Shown: positions 1-8,720, numbered from the stretch's first letter. The stretch is 32,328 nucleotides of DNA from Streptomyces corallincola (GCF_019104725.1 NZ_JAHRXF010000060.1:1-32328); one strand, 5' to 3'. Notes: generated by a model not told the origin, from the letters alone. Made by a program: numbers and translations.

Positions 1-86
1 TGAGGGGGCTTGCGGTGCGGGGGTGGGTGGCCGATTCCGTGCGCTCACCCGCTGCCCCTCCGGCGCCGTCCGCGAGAATCCCGGTC

Positions 87-632
87 ATGACCATGCCCAG
101 CACCCCCACCGACTCCCCCGCCCGCACCGGCAGCTCCGGGGCCCTCCTGACGGCGGGCGTGTTCACCGGCGTCGTCGCGCTCTACATCGCCCTCGTGGCC
201 CTCGGGAACATCACGGACTTCGGCACGAACCAGCAGTTCGTCCGCCATGTGCTGGCGATGGACACCACGTTCAGGGATGACGACCTGATGTGGCGGGCGA
301 TCACCAGCACCGCGCTCCAGGACACGGCGTACGTCGTGATCATCGCGTGGGAGACGGTGGCCGCGCTCGTCCTCATCCGGGCCACCTTCCTCTGGGCCCG
401 CCGCGACACCACCCGCGCCCGCCGCGTCTCCACCTACGGCCTCCTGATGCTGATCCTCCTCTTCGGCGCCGGTTTCCTCGCCATCGGCGGCGAATGGTTC
501 GCCATGTGGCAGTCCAAGTCCTGGAACGGCCTCGACGCCGCCACCCGCGTCCTCCTCCTGACGGGGCTGGCCCTGATCGCCGTTCATCTCCCGGGCAACA
601 CCGGCTCCGGGGCACGGGGTTCGGCGGAGTGA
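87..632 (+). CDS. DUF2165 family small integral membrane protein
   Basis: This 181-residue protein has about four hydrophobic segments, near residues 15-40, 75-100, 115-135 and 150-168, so it is probably an inner-membrane protein. The conserved loop after the first helix (GNITDFGTNQQFV, then HVLAMDTTF) is what I recognise as the DUF2165 signature. No biochemical function is established for that family. I chose the ATG at 87; the open frame extends further upstream but only through basic, proline-rich residues with poor coding character. There is no clear Shine-Dalgarno sequence. A weak -10-like GAGAAT ends seven bases before the ATG, so the message may be leaderless. The gene converges on the PIN-domain gene, with 30 bases between the stops. 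The family call is fairly sure; the role is unknown. Confidence 0.8.
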   Translation: MTMPSTPTDSPARTGSSGALLTAGVFTGVVALYIALVALGNITDFGTNQQFVRHVLAMDTTFRDDDLMWRAITSTALQDTAYVVIIAWETVAALVLIRATFLWARRDTTRARRVSTYGLLMLILLFGAGFLAIGGEWFAMWQSKSWNGLDAATRVLLLTGLALIAVHLPGNTGSGARGSAE

Positions 633-662
633 CCCGACGGAACCACAGGAGCCCGGCCCGCC

Positions 663-1055
663 TCACACCTTGACGACTTCGACGGCGGACCCGCACAGCA
701 GGCCGATGTCCTCGGGGTCGGAGGTGAGGACGGTGACCGGGCCGGGCACGGTGCGGGCGAGGGCGGCGAGTACGACGTCGATGGCGTACTCGTGGCCACG
801 CAGACGATGGTCACGGAGGAGCGCCGCCGCCCGGTCCGCGAGGGGCCGTGTGACGTCATGGACGTCGATACGCGAGAGCGCCCACTGGATGCGTGCCGGG
901 TGAACGCGTTCGCAGTCGGCCTCAAGGGTGGTCATCACGGTGGTGCACACCCGCACGTTCTCCTCGAGGGCGGCCTGCACGAGGGTGATGACGGCGCGGT
1001 CCTTGCGGTAGAGCTTGGACAGACCCTCGCTGTCCAGGACGAGGGTGCCGGGCAT
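663..1055 (-). CDS. PIN-domain ribonuclease, VapC-like toxin
   Basis: This 130-residue protein has the length and architecture of a single PIN domain. The acidic residues expected for Mg2+-dependent RNase activity are in place: D8 in the first strand (LVLDSEGL), E45 (TTLEAD), D93 (YAIDVVLAA) and D113/D116 near the end (TSDPEDIG). PIN toxins of this type usually cleave specific RNAs and are held inactive by a partner. Its ATG overlaps the stop of the upstream gene by one base (TGATG), so the two are translationally coupled and form a typical type II toxin-antitoxin pair. The family assignment is secure. Whether it is an active toxin is inferred from the residues and the pairing. Confidence 0.85.
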   Translation of the reverse strand: MPGTLVLDSEGLSKLYRKDRAVITLVQAALEENVRVCTTVMTTLEADCERVHPARIQWALSRIDVHDVTRPLADRAAALLRDHRLRGHEYAIDVVLAALARTVPGPVTVLTSDPEDIGLLCGSAVEVVKV

Positions 1056-1306
1056 CAGGCGGCGGCCCCGTTGCTGCCCCGATGGTCGTGGCGCAGCAGG
1101 GCGCGGGCCGCTTCGATCTCCTCCCGGCCGAGCGGGTCGTCGTCGGTCTCGAAGTCGGCGACGAGCTCGCGGAGCCTGTCCATCGCCACCCTGTGCTCCA
1201 GCGCCTCGGCCACATACGCGGAGAACCCACCGGGACCGACCTGCGCACGCACCGTCTCCGCCAGGTCCTCGGGAAGACTGATCGAATACTTCTTGCTACC
1301 GGCCAT
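1055..1306 (-). CDS. Antitoxin partner of the PIN protein, ribbon-helix-helix type N-terminus
   Basis: This 83-residue protein starts with a short strand followed by helices (KKYSISLPEDLAETVRAQV), the pattern of a ribbon-helix-helix DNA-binding fold. Its acidic C-terminal helix region (FETDDDPLGREEIEAARALL) is the kind of segment that wraps a PIN toxin. The start could be the ATG at 1306 or one three codons upstream at 1315. I prefer 1306: TAGCAT, a near-consensus -10, ends seven bases before it, which predicts transcription starting at or next to the ATG, and it overlaps the alternative codon. The likely role is to neutralise the downstream toxin and repress the pair, as antitoxins of this class do. 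Confidence 0.75.
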   Translation of the reverse strand: MAGSKKYSISLPEDLAETVRAQVGPGGFSAYVAEALEHRVAMDRLRELVADFETDDDPLGREEIEAARALLRHDHRGSNGAAA

Positions 1307-1313
1307 GCCTCTC

Positions 1314-1319
1314 ATGCTA
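1314..1319 (-). promoter_or_regulatory. -10 element of a leaderless promoter for the toxin-antitoxin pair
   Basis: On the minus strand TAGCAT is followed by seven bases and then the ATG at 1306. No convincing -35 hexamer is visible. Confidence 0.5.
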
Positions 1320-1426
1320 CCGCCAGTAGGATGAGCGCTGGTGGTCGAGAGAGTCGGCCGGGCCTCCGGAGGCACAGCCCTGCCCCCGGCCCGCCGAGCA
1401 GCACGGACCGGCGGGCCCCGGCCCGG

Positions 1427-1987
1427 TTACGGGACCACCGTCACCTTTGTCTGCAAGGTGCCGAAGGTCCACAGGGTGAGGCCGTCCTGTTTGTGGAGGC
1501 GGATGCCGCCGAGTTTCTGGCCGGGGGCGGGGGCGGGTGGGGAGGCGCCGTCCACGGCGTTGGAGAAGGCGACGTTCACGCCGTCCGCGACGGTGACGTA
1601 CATGACGTGCTCGATCTGGACGCCGTCCGAGCCCTGGAGGGACTGGGTGCGCTTGGTGACGGAGTACGTGCCCACCGCCGGGTCCACCGTGCCCGGCCAG
1701 ACCGTGAACGTCCGGGTCGCCCTGCCCGCCCCGTCCACCAGCCAGAGGCGTTTGGCGCCGAGGGAGTAGACGACTCTGCGGCCCTCGCCGGAGGCGGCGG
1801 GGAGGGCGGGGGGCGGTGGGGGCTTGGGCTTGTGGGTGGGGTGGGCGGAGGCGGACACGGTGGGGCGGGCGGTCGCGGCCGTGGGGCGCGGGCCGTGGTT
1901 CGCCTGGACGCCGAGCGCGATCACGGCGGCGGTCGCCGCCACCGTCAGTCCGGAGACCCAGGCCCACGAGGGCAGTCGGGCAGCCAC
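1427..1987 (-). CDS. Membrane-anchored or secreted protein with a degenerate L,D-transpeptidase-like domain
   Basis: This 186-residue protein begins at a GTG. A GGAGGAG ribosome-binding site lies 11 bases upstream. Residues 8-28 form a signal anchor or signal peptide. Residues 32-65 are a Pro/Ala/Ser/Thr-rich spacer, which suits crossing into the wall. Residues 70-186 read like the YkuD fold: a strand pair ending in LWLVDGAGRATRTF, a WPGTVDPAVGTYSV turn, and a C-terminal GGIRLHKQDGLTLW block ending TKVTVV. In true L,D-transpeptidases that last block is (S)HGCIRL. Here the catalytic cysteine position is glycine and the preceding histidine is missing. It therefore probably does not cross-link peptidoglycan and may be a binding or structural relative. 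The resemblance is my own pattern match, so the fold assignment is moderate. Confidence 0.6.
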   Translation of the reverse strand: MAARLPSWAWVSGLTVAATAAVIALGVQANHGPRPTAATARPTVSASAHPTHKPKPPPPPALPAASGEGRRVVYSLGAKRLWLVDGAGRATRTFTVWPGTVDPAVGTYSVTKRTQSLQGSDGVQIEHVMYVTVADGVNVAFSNAVDGASPPAPAPGQKLGGIRLHKQDGLTLWTFGTLQTKVTVVP

Positions 1988-2104
1988 GGGTTACGCATCT
2001 CCTCCGCTACGAGTCCCCACGCGCCCCCGTTCGGGGCGGCTCGGGACTGAGGTCGGATCATCGTACTCAGTCCCGGGCCGCGTCTCCGTCCCGAGGTGGC
2101 CCGG

Positions 2105-4696
2105 TCAGTCCAGTACCGGCAGCAGCTCCGGCAGGTGTCCGTCCGAGGCCGCCGCCGCGCGCTGCCGCTCCTCCGGCACCGCGCCGTACAGCGTCGTGCG
2201 CGGGCGTGCCGGGCGGCCCGCCGCCTCCGCCACGGCGACCAGGTCGCGTACGGATTTGTACGAGCCGTACGACGAGCCCGCCATCCGGGAGATCGTCTCC
2301 TCCATCAGGGTGCCGCCCAGGTCGTTGGCGCCGGAGCGGAGCATCTCGGCGGCGCCCTCGCTGCCGAGCTTCACCCAGCTGGTCTGGATGTTGGGGATGT
2401 GCGGGTGGAGCAGCAGGCGGGCGATCGCCGTCACCGCGCGGTTGTCGCGGATCGTCGGGCCCGGGCGGGAGATGCCCGCGAGGTAGACCGGCGCGTTGGT
2501 GTGGATGAACGGCAGGGTGACGAACTCGGTGAATCCGCCGGTGCGTTGCTGGATACCGGCGAGGGTGCGGAGGTGGCCGAGCCAGTGGCGGGGCTGGTCC
2601 ACGTGGCCGTACATCATCGTGGACGAGGAGCGGATGCCCAGTTCGTGGGCGGTGGTGACGACCTCGATCCAGGTCGCGGCCGGGAGCTTGCCCTTGGTGA
2701 GAATCCAGCGGACCTCGTCGTCCAGGATCTCCGCCGCCGTACCGGGGATGGTGTCGAGTCCGGCCTCCTTCGCGGCCGTCAGCCACTCGCGGATCGACAT
2801 CCCCGTGCGGGTCGCGCCGTTGACGACCTCCATCGGGGAGAACGCGTGCACGTGCATGCCGGGCACCCGTTCCTTCACCGCGCGGGCGATGTCGAAGTAC
2901 GCGGTGCCGGGCAGGTCGGGGTGGATACCGCCCTGCATGCACACCTCGACCGCGCCCACGTCCCACGCCTGTGCCGCGCGGTCCGCGACCTGGTCGAGGG
3001 AGAGGGTGTACGCGTCGGCGTCGGTGCGGCGCTGGGCGAAGGCGCAGAAGCGGCAGCCGGTGTAGCAGACGTTGGTGAAGTTGATGTTCCGGGTGACGAT
3101 GTACGTCACGTCGTCCCCGACCGCCGACTTGCGTACGTCGTCGGCCACTTGGCAGAGCGCGTCCAGCGCCGGGCCGTCCGCGTGCAGCAGGGCGAGGGCC
3201 TCGGCGTCGGTGAGTCGCGTCGGGTCGTCGGCGGCGGTGGCGAGAGCCTGGCGTACGTCGGTGTCGATGCGCTCGGGGACCATGCCGGGGGCGGCGGCCT
3301 CGCGGAGCGCCTCCCAGTCGCCGTACACCTCGTCGAAGTCGGCGCGGCGGTCGCCGGTACGGCCCTCGGTGTCGATCGTGGTGTGCAGATCGGTGCGGCC
3401 GGAGGCGGTGAACGCCTCGTCCGGCTCCTGCCAGGGGTGGCCCTCGACCACCGCGTCCGGACGGGCGAGACCGGTCTCCGGGTCCGCGAGCGCGGCCACG
3501 TGCGGGCGCAGGCGCGGGTCGAGCCAGGGTTCGCCCCGGCGGACGAACTCCGGGTACACGCAGAGGCGTTCGCGCATGTCGAAACCGGCCGCCGCGGACT
3601 TCGCGGCCAGCTCCTCGATCCGCGGCCAGGGGCGTTCGGGGTTGACGTGGTCGATGGTCAGCGGGGAGACCCCGCCCCAGTCGTCGATCCCGGCCGCGAT
3701 CAGGCGCTCGTACTCGGAGTCCACGAGGTTGGGCGGGGCCTGGAGGCAGGCGGCGGGGCCCATGATGTGCCGGGCGACGGCGACGGTGGCGATCAGTTCG
3801 TCCAGCTCGGCGTCCGGCATGCCGCGCATCGCCGTGTCCGGCTTGGCGCGGAAGTTCTGGATGATCAGTTCCTGGATGCCGTGGTGGGCGCGGGCGACGC
3901 GGCGCAGCGCGAACAGGGAGTCCGCGCGCTCCTCGTACGTCTCCCCGATGCCGATGAGGAGGCCCGAGGTGAACGGGACCGAGCTGCGGCCCGCGTCCTC
4001 CAGCACCCGCAGGCGTACGGCGGGTTCCTTGTCCGGGGAGCCGTAGTGCGGGCCGCCGGGCTCGGACCACAGACGGGTCGCCGTCGTCTCCAGCATCATC
4101 CCCATCGACGGGGCCACGGGCTTCAGGCGCTGGAAGTCCGTCCAGCTCAGCACGCCCGGATTGAGGTGGGGCAGGAGGCCGGTCTCCTCCAGGACGCGGA
4201 TGGAGATGGCGCGGACGTAGGCGATCGTGTCGTCGTAGCCGTGGGCGTCGAGCCATTCACGGGCCTCGGGCCAGCGGTCCTCCGGCTTGTCGCCCAGGGT
4301 GATGAGGGCTTCCTTGCAGCCCAGGGCGGCACCCTTGCGGGCAACGTCCAGGACCTCGTCGGGGGACATGAACATGCCGTGACCGGCTCGGCGGAGCTTG
4401 CCGGGGACCGTGACGAAGGTGCAGTAGTGGCATGTGTCGCGGCAGAGGCGGGTGAGGGGGATGAAGACGCTCTTGGAGTACGTGATCACTCCTTCGCGTC
4501 CGGCGTCCCTCAGGCCCTTGTCCCGGAGGCGGGCGGCCGAGGCGGTGAGGGTGGTGAGGTCCTCGCCCCGCGCCTGGAGGAGTACGGCGGCTTCCTCCAG
4601 GTCCAGGGTCACACCGCTCTGGGCACGTTTCAGGGCGCGACGCATGGAGTTCTCGGTGGGGCCGCCGGGGGTTCCTGGGGTCGCGGGTGTCTGCAT
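2105..4696 (-). CDS. fbiC: Bifunctional FO synthase, CofG/CofH fusion
   Basis: This 863-residue protein has two radical-SAM domains. The first cluster motif is C85-x3-C89-x2-C92 (CRDTCHYCTF, CofG half). The second is C544-x3-C548-x2-C551 (CYTGCRFCAF, CofH half). Each binds a 4Fe-4S cluster and SAM. Together they make FO (7,8-didemethyl-8-hydroxy-5-deazariboflavin) from tyrosine and 5-amino-6-ribitylamino-uracil, the first step of coenzyme F420 synthesis. Fusion of the two halves is the normal actinobacterial arrangement and the length is typical. The start at 4696 is supported by TATGCT ending six bases upstream, which implies a leaderless message. No other F420 gene lies next to it. An unusual G-tract region sits in and beyond its promoter. 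Confidence 0.97.
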   Translation of the reverse strand: MQTPATPGTPGGPTENSMRRALKRAQSGVTLDLEEAAVLLQARGEDLTTLTASAARLRDKGLRDAGREGVITYSKSVFIPLTRLCRDTCHYCTFVTVPGKLRRAGHGMFMSPDEVLDVARKGAALGCKEALITLGDKPEDRWPEAREWLDAHGYDDTIAYVRAISIRVLEETGLLPHLNPGVLSWTDFQRLKPVAPSMGMMLETTATRLWSEPGGPHYGSPDKEPAVRLRVLEDAGRSSVPFTSGLLIGIGETYEERADSLFALRRVARAHHGIQELIIQNFRAKPDTAMRGMPDAELDELIATVAVARHIMGPAACLQAPPNLVDSEYERLIAAGIDDWGGVSPLTIDHVNPERPWPRIEELAAKSAAAGFDMRERLCVYPEFVRRGEPWLDPRLRPHVAALADPETGLARPDAVVEGHPWQEPDEAFTASGRTDLHTTIDTEGRTGDRRADFDEVYGDWEALREAAAPGMVPERIDTDVRQALATAADDPTRLTDAEALALLHADGPALDALCQVADDVRKSAVGDDVTYIVTRNINFTNVCYTGCRFCAFAQRRTDADAYTLSLDQVADRAAQAWDVGAVEVCMQGGIHPDLPGTAYFDIARAVKERVPGMHVHAFSPMEVVNGATRTGMSIREWLTAAKEAGLDTIPGTAAEILDDEVRWILTKGKLPAATWIEVVTTAHELGIRSSSTMMYGHVDQPRHWLGHLRTLAGIQQRTGGFTEFVTLPFIHTNAPVYLAGISRPGPTIRDNRAVTAIARLLLHPHIPNIQTSWVKLGSEGAAEMLRSGANDLGGTLMEETISRMAGSSYGSYKSVRDLVAVAEAAGRPARPRTTLYGAVPEERQRAAAASDGHLPELLPVLD

Positions 4697-4702
4697 TCCT
4701 TG

Positions 4703-4708
4703 AGCATA
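4703..4708 (-). promoter_or_regulatory. -10 element of a leaderless fbiC promoter
   Basis: TATGCT on the minus strand is followed by CAAGGA and then the fbiC ATG, so the predicted start site coincides with the start codon. The would-be spacer upstream is nearly all C on the coding strand. Confidence 0.55.
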
Positions 4709-4882
4709 CGAGGGGGGTTGGGGGGCGGAAATGGGGGTGGCCGGGGGATGGGGGTGGGGGTGCCCGGGGGGCGTGGGGGTGGGGATGTCCCGGGGGTGGG
4801 AGCCCGGAGGGAGCTCTCCGTGAGCAGGACGCCGTCAAGCCGCCCGCCCGCACTCGCCTCCCCACGGCCGGGCACACCCCGA

Positions 4883-4930
4883 CGCGGCACCCCTACGCCA
4901 CGGACCGGCGCGGCACCCCGACGCCACGGA
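4883..4930. repeat. Two direct copies of a 22-bp repeat upstream of the DUF4190 gene
   Basis: Positions 4883-4904 and 4909-4930 differ at one base and are 26 bases apart start to start (CGCGGCACCCC, then ACGCCACGGA). They lie about 110-155 bases before the start codon, where an activator or repressor could bind. They could equally be slippage of GC-rich DNA. Confidence 0.6.
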
Positions 4931-5037
4931 TCTACGTGGCCGACCGCATGCGGAGGTGTTCGCAAGGAGTTGCCGGGCATCCTCTGGGTCAAGCGCAGAC
5001 CATTTCGACGATCAGCGTCAACTCAGGGGGATTTACG

Positions 5038-5322
5038 ATGAGTTACGACGACTCCTCATCCACATCCGCTCGGCCCCAGAGGGACGGCAAGGCCATAGCG
5101 AGCCTGTGCTGCGGCATCGTGGGACTGCTCCTCCTGCGCATCGTGCTGGGCCCACTGGCCATCATCCTCGGTTCCGTCAGCCGACGGCAGTCGGCCACCA
5201 AGGGCGAAGCATCAGGCATGGCCACGGCGGGCATCGTCTTGGGCGTCGTGGACGTGGTCCTGTGGCTGCTGCCTCTCGCCTTCGCCATAACCAACGGCGA
5301 CAGCTGGTACTACGGCGGCTGA
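5038..5322 (+). CDS. Small DUF4190 membrane protein
   Basis: This 94-residue protein has a short polar N-terminus (residues 1-17), then two hydrophobic segments at about 20-43 and 60-84. The linking region (GSVSRRQSATKGEASGMATAGIVLGVV) is the hallmark of DUF4190, a family common in Actinobacteria and of unknown function. The ATG at 5038 has an AGGGGG ribosome-binding site about eight bases upstream. An open frame continues upstream but runs into the repetitive intergenic region and looks non-coding. It is transcribed away from fbiC and stands alone. Confidence 0.8.
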   Translation: MSYDDSSSTSARPQRDGKAIASLCCGIVGLLLLRIVLGPLAIILGSVSRRQSATKGEASGMATAGIVLGVVDVVLWLLPLAFAITNGDSWYYGG

Positions 5323-5719
5323 CGGACGACCGGCGAGCGGCCCGCGGGCGACGGCCCACAGGAGGCGGGCCACCGACAGCGTGACGCGCGAGGGGCACGG
5401 GCACACCCGGCGAGGACCCGGGCGGCCCGCGCCCCCGCGCGTTCCGCCCCGGACCACCCGCGGCACGCCGTCGCGCACACCACCCCCGTCACCCCCGTCA
5501 CACGTCACCCCCGCCACCCGCCCCACCGGCGAATCCCCGGTGACCGGTCGCGGCGGCGCGTGGGCCCGTCCGCGTCCTCCACGTCCTCGGCGTCCTCGGC
5601 GTCCTCGGCGTCTTCCGCGTCCACGCCTCCCGCTGTGATCGGGATCTCGGGCGGCTGACGTGGGGGCCCGGACAAGGCAGACTGGCGGGGTGGTGGGTGA
5701 AGCCTAGGGGGGCTGTCGC
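5323..5719. other. Intergenic region before afsR with a 9-bp tandem repeat
   Basis: This 397-base stretch is mostly C-rich and low in complexity, and I find no credible gene. Positions 5573-5626 hold about six imperfect copies of a 9-bp unit (CGTCCTCGG). On the minus strand they could be read as an Asp-Ala-Glu repeat, but no start or ribosome-binding site supports that. The last 20 bases contain the AGGGGGG ribosome-binding site of afsR. I cannot point to a confident afsR promoter hexamer. Confidence 0.6.
5573..5626. repeat. 9-bp tandem repeat, about six units
   Basis: Three units are identical (5582-5608) and the flanking ones are decayed. Non-coding position and perfect phase suggest replication slippage. 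Confidence 0.7.
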
Positions 5720-8683
5720 ATGGACGGTGGACCGCTCGGGTCCGATCAGCGGCGTCGCGGCCCCGCACCGGTTGCGGGGACGGCGCTGCGGTTCGGCGTG
5801 CTCGGACCCGTGCGGGCCTGGCGCGGCACGGAGGGGCTGAACACCGGCTCCCCGCAGCAACGCGCCCTGCTGGCCGCCCTGTTGCTCCGCGAGGGCCGGA
5901 CGGCGACGGCGGCCGAGCTGATCGACGCGCTGTGGGGCGAGGAGCCGCCGTCGCAGGCGGTGGCCGCGCTGCGCACGTACGCGTCCCGGCTGCGCAAGGT
6001 GCTGGGCGCCGATGTGCTGACCAGCGAGTCGGGCGGGTACGCGGTGCGCGCGCTGGACACCGGCGCGCTGGACCTCGCCGTGGCACAGGAGTTGACGGCA
6101 CGCGCCGAGAAGGCCCGTACGGCGGGGGACGTGACCGAGGCGCGGCAGGCGCTGCGCCGGGCGCTGGCCCTGTGGGACGGGGAGCCGCTGGCCGGGGTGC
6201 CCGGCCCGTACGCCGAGGCACAGCGGGTCCGGCTGGCCGAGTGGCGCCTCCAACTCCTGGAATCCAGGCTGGACATGGACCTGGAGCAGGGCAGCCACGC
6301 GGAGGCCGTCTCCGAACTGACCGCGCTCACCGCCGAACACCCGCTGCGGGAGCGGCTGCGCGAGCTGCTGATGCTGGCGCTGTACCGCAGCGGACGGCAG
6401 GCGGAGGCGCTCGCGGTGTACGCGGACACCCGGCGGCTGCTCGCGGAGGAGCTGGGCGTGGACCCGCGCCCCGGCCTGCGCGATCTCCAGGAGCGCATCC
6501 TGCGCGCCGATCCGGCGCTGGCGGAACCGGCGGCCCCCGTACCCCAGTCGGCCGCCGCACCGGTCCGCCCCGCTCAACTCCCGGCGTCCGTACAGGATTT
6601 CACCGGACGGGCGGCATTCGTCGGGGAGTTGACCGGGATTCTGGCCGCCGCCTCGGAGGAGCAGGGCCGGGTGATGGCGGTGTCGGCCGTCGCGGGCATC
6701 GGCGGGGTCGGCAAGACGACGCTCGCGGTGCATGTCGCCCACCAGGCCCGACAGGCTTTCCCCGACGGGCAGTTGTACGTGGACCTCCAGGGGTCCAGCG
6801 GCCACCCGGCCGAACCCGAGTCGGTGCTCGGCTCGTTCCTGCGCGCGCTCGGCACGCCCGACTCCGCCGTCCCGGACTCCCCGGCGGAGCGGGCCGCGCT
6901 GTACCGCTCGGTGCTCGACGGGCGCCGGGTGCTGGTGCTGCTGGACAACGCCAAGGACGCGGCGCAGGTCCGCCCGCTGCTGCCGGGGACGGCGGGGTGT
7001 GCGGCGCTGGTCACCTCGCGGGTCCGGATGATGGGGCTCGCGGGCGCGCACCTGGTGGACCTGGACGTGATGTCGCCCGAGGAGGCGCTCGGGCTGTTCA
7101 CCAAGATCGTGGGCCGGGAGCGGGTCGCGGCCGAGCGGGAGGCCGCGCTGGACGTGGTCGCCGCGTGCGGTTTCCTGCCGCTGGCGATCCGGATCGCGGG
7201 CTCCCGGCTGGCCGCCCGCCGCACCTGGACGGTCTCCGTGCTCGCCGCGAAGCTCGCCGACGAGCGCCGACGGCTGGACGAACTCCAGGCGGGCGATCTC
7301 GCGGTGAAGGCCACCTTCGAGCTGGGCTACGGCCAGCTGGAGCCCGAACAGGCCCGCGCGTTCCGGCTGTTGGGCCTCGCGGACGGCCCGGACATCTCGC
7401 TGGCCGCCGCAGCCGCCGTACTCGATCTGCCCGCCGAGGACGCCGAGGAGCTGTTGGAGTCCCTGGTGGACACCTCCCTGCTGGAGTCCGCCGCGCCCGG
7501 CCGCTACCGCTTCCACGACCTCGTACGCCTCTACGCCCGTTCCTGTGCCGAACGCGACGAACAGCCGCCCAGCGAACGGGAGTCGGCACTCTCCCGGCTG
7601 CTGGACCACTATCTCGCCACGGCCGCGCGGGTGTACGCGCTGGAGCGGCCCGGCGACCGGCTCGCGGACCATCTGGAGGCCACCGAGTACGCGGGGCTGG
7701 CGTTCACCGACCGGCACGCGGCACAGGACTGGCTGTACGCGGAGGCGGACGCGCTGCTGTCCTGCGTACGGCAGTCGCTGCACGGCCCCCGGCTGCGCCG
7801 GGCCGTGGACCTGCTCTGGGTGGCGAAGGACCTCGCGGAGTCGGGCGCCAACTCCCGTGCCTACGAGGTCGCCGCGCACGAGTCGCTGGCCCGCGCCCGC
7901 GCCGCCGGTGACCCGCGCGCGGCCGGGCGGGCGCTGACCGCGCTGACCGATGTGCATCTGGTCGCGGGCCGCTTCGACGACGCCGACGCGGCGGCCGTGG
8001 AGGCGTTCCGGGCCGCCGAGGAGGCCGACGACCCGGTGCCGCGCTGCTGGTCGCCGAACACGCGGGGCATCATCGCGCTGTACCAGGGGCGGCACGAGGA
8101 CGGCGAACGCCATCTCACCCTCGCCATCGGGAACTTCCGCGCCGACGCCAACCGCCCCGGCGAGGCCAGCGCGCTGTGCAACCTCTCCCGCATCCACCTC
8201 GCGGGCGGCCGGGTGGACTCCGCCGTCGCCCTCGCCCGGCAGGGCATCGTCATCTACGACTCCACCGGCAACGCCCTGCGCGGCGCCAACGCCCGCTACG
8301 CGCTGGGTCTCGCGCTGACCCGCAACGGACAGCTGGACGAGGCGGTGGAGTGCCTGCTGTCCGCGCTGGACACCTTCCGCGACAGCAGGCAGCGGCTGTG
8401 GGAGGGCATGACCCTGTTCCGGCTGGCCGAGGCCGACCTCGCCGCCCGCCGCCCCGCCCAGGCCGCCCCCCGCGCCGAGTCGGCGCTCAGCGTGCTGCGC
8501 GGCATCGGCGGCGAGTGGCGGCGAGGCCTGGTGCTGACCGTGCTGGGCCGCGCCCTGGACGGCGTCGGCCAGCCCGGCCGCGCCCAGGTCTGCTGGCAGG
8601 AGGCCCTGCGGCTGTACGAGGAGCTGGGCTCCCCGGAGGCCGACGAGGTACGCGGCCTGCTGGCGCCGTCGGCAGCGGCCTGA
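5720..8683 (+). CDS. afsR: AfsR, SARP-NB-ARC-TPR global regulator of secondary metabolism
   Basis: This 987-residue protein has an OmpR-like winged-helix DNA-binding domain (about 22-110), a bacterial transcriptional activation domain (about 117-262), and an NB-ARC ATPase (about 290-570). The ATPase has Walker A GIGGVGKTT at 326-334, Walker B LVLLDN at 403-408 and sensor ALVTSR at 426-431. C-terminal TPR-like helices run to the end. Length and order match AfsR of S. coelicolor (about 990 residues). In the established model AfsK-type kinases phosphorylate AfsR, which raises its DNA binding and lets it recruit RNA polymerase to the afsS promoter. The next gene is afsS and afsK lies just beyond, so context makes this AfsR rather than a generic large SARP. 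AGGGGGG upstream supports the ATG at 5720. Confidence 0.95.
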   Translation: MDGGPLGSDQRRRGPAPVAGTALRFGVLGPVRAWRGTEGLNTGSPQQRALLAALLLREGRTATAAELIDALWGEEPPSQAVAALRTYASRLRKVLGADVLTSESGGYAVRALDTGALDLAVAQELTARAEKARTAGDVTEARQALRRALALWDGEPLAGVPGPYAEAQRVRLAEWRLQLLESRLDMDLEQGSHAEAVSELTALTAEHPLRERLRELLMLALYRSGRQAEALAVYADTRRLLAEELGVDPRPGLRDLQERILRADPALAEPAAPVPQSAAAPVRPAQLPASVQDFTGRAAFVGELTGILAAASEEQGRVMAVSAVAGIGGVGKTTLAVHVAHQARQAFPDGQLYVDLQGSSGHPAEPESVLGSFLRALGTPDSAVPDSPAERAALYRSVLDGRRVLVLLDNAKDAAQVRPLLPGTAGCAALVTSRVRMMGLAGAHLVDLDVMSPEEALGLFTKIVGRERVAAEREAALDVVAACGFLPLAIRIAGSRLAARRTWTVSVLAAKLADERRRLDELQAGDLAVKATFELGYGQLEPEQARAFRLLGLADGPDISLAAAAAVLDLPAEDAEELLESLVDTSLLESAAPGRYRFHDLVRLYARSCAERDEQPPSERESALSRLLDHYLATAARVYALERPGDRLADHLEATEYAGLAFTDRHAAQDWLYAEADALLSCVRQSLHGPRLRRAVDLLWVAKDLAESGANSRAYEVAAHESLARARAAGDPRAAGRALTALTDVHLVAGRFDDADAAAVEAFRAAEEADDPVPRCWSPNTRGIIALYQGRHEDGERHLTLAIGNFRADANRPGEASALCNLSRIHLAGGRVDSAVALARQGIVIYDSTGNALRGANARYALGLALTRNGQLDEAVECLLSALDTFRDSRQRLWEGMTLFRLAEADLAARRPAQAAPRAESALSVLRGIGGEWRRGLVLTVLGRALDGVGQPGRAQVCWQEALRLYEELGSPEADEVRGLLAPSAAA

Positions 8684-8720
8684 CCGGCGGTATCCCTCTC
8701 AAGTTCCGTTGCCGGTAGGG

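Larger units (their letters stand above)
4697..5037. other. Divergent fbiC / DUF4190 intergenic region with G-tracts
   Basis: I see no gene in these 341 bases. The fbiC-proximal part, 4712-4800, has at least nine plus-strand runs of four to six G separated by one to six bases, a strong candidate for G-quadruplex on one strand and i-motif on the other. The distal part carries a 22-bp direct repeat at 4883-4930 and leads into the promoter and AGGGGG ribosome-binding site of the DUF4190 gene. Confidence 0.7.

Noticed and set aside
2096..5041. A 981-codon plus-strand frame opposite fbiC
   Set aside because: It is the antisense shadow of a certain radical-SAM gene, with no domain and no ribosome-binding site.
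5505..5640. Minus-strand Asp-Ala-Glu repeat peptide from the 9-bp repeat
   Set aside because: No start codon with a ribosome-binding site leads into it, and the frame continues antisense through afsR.
5498..8197. An open frame of 899 codons antisense to afsR
   Set aside because: It mirrors the GC-biased third positions of afsR, has Arg/Gly/Pro-rich composition and no recognisable domain, and shares none of the start signals seen elsewhere.
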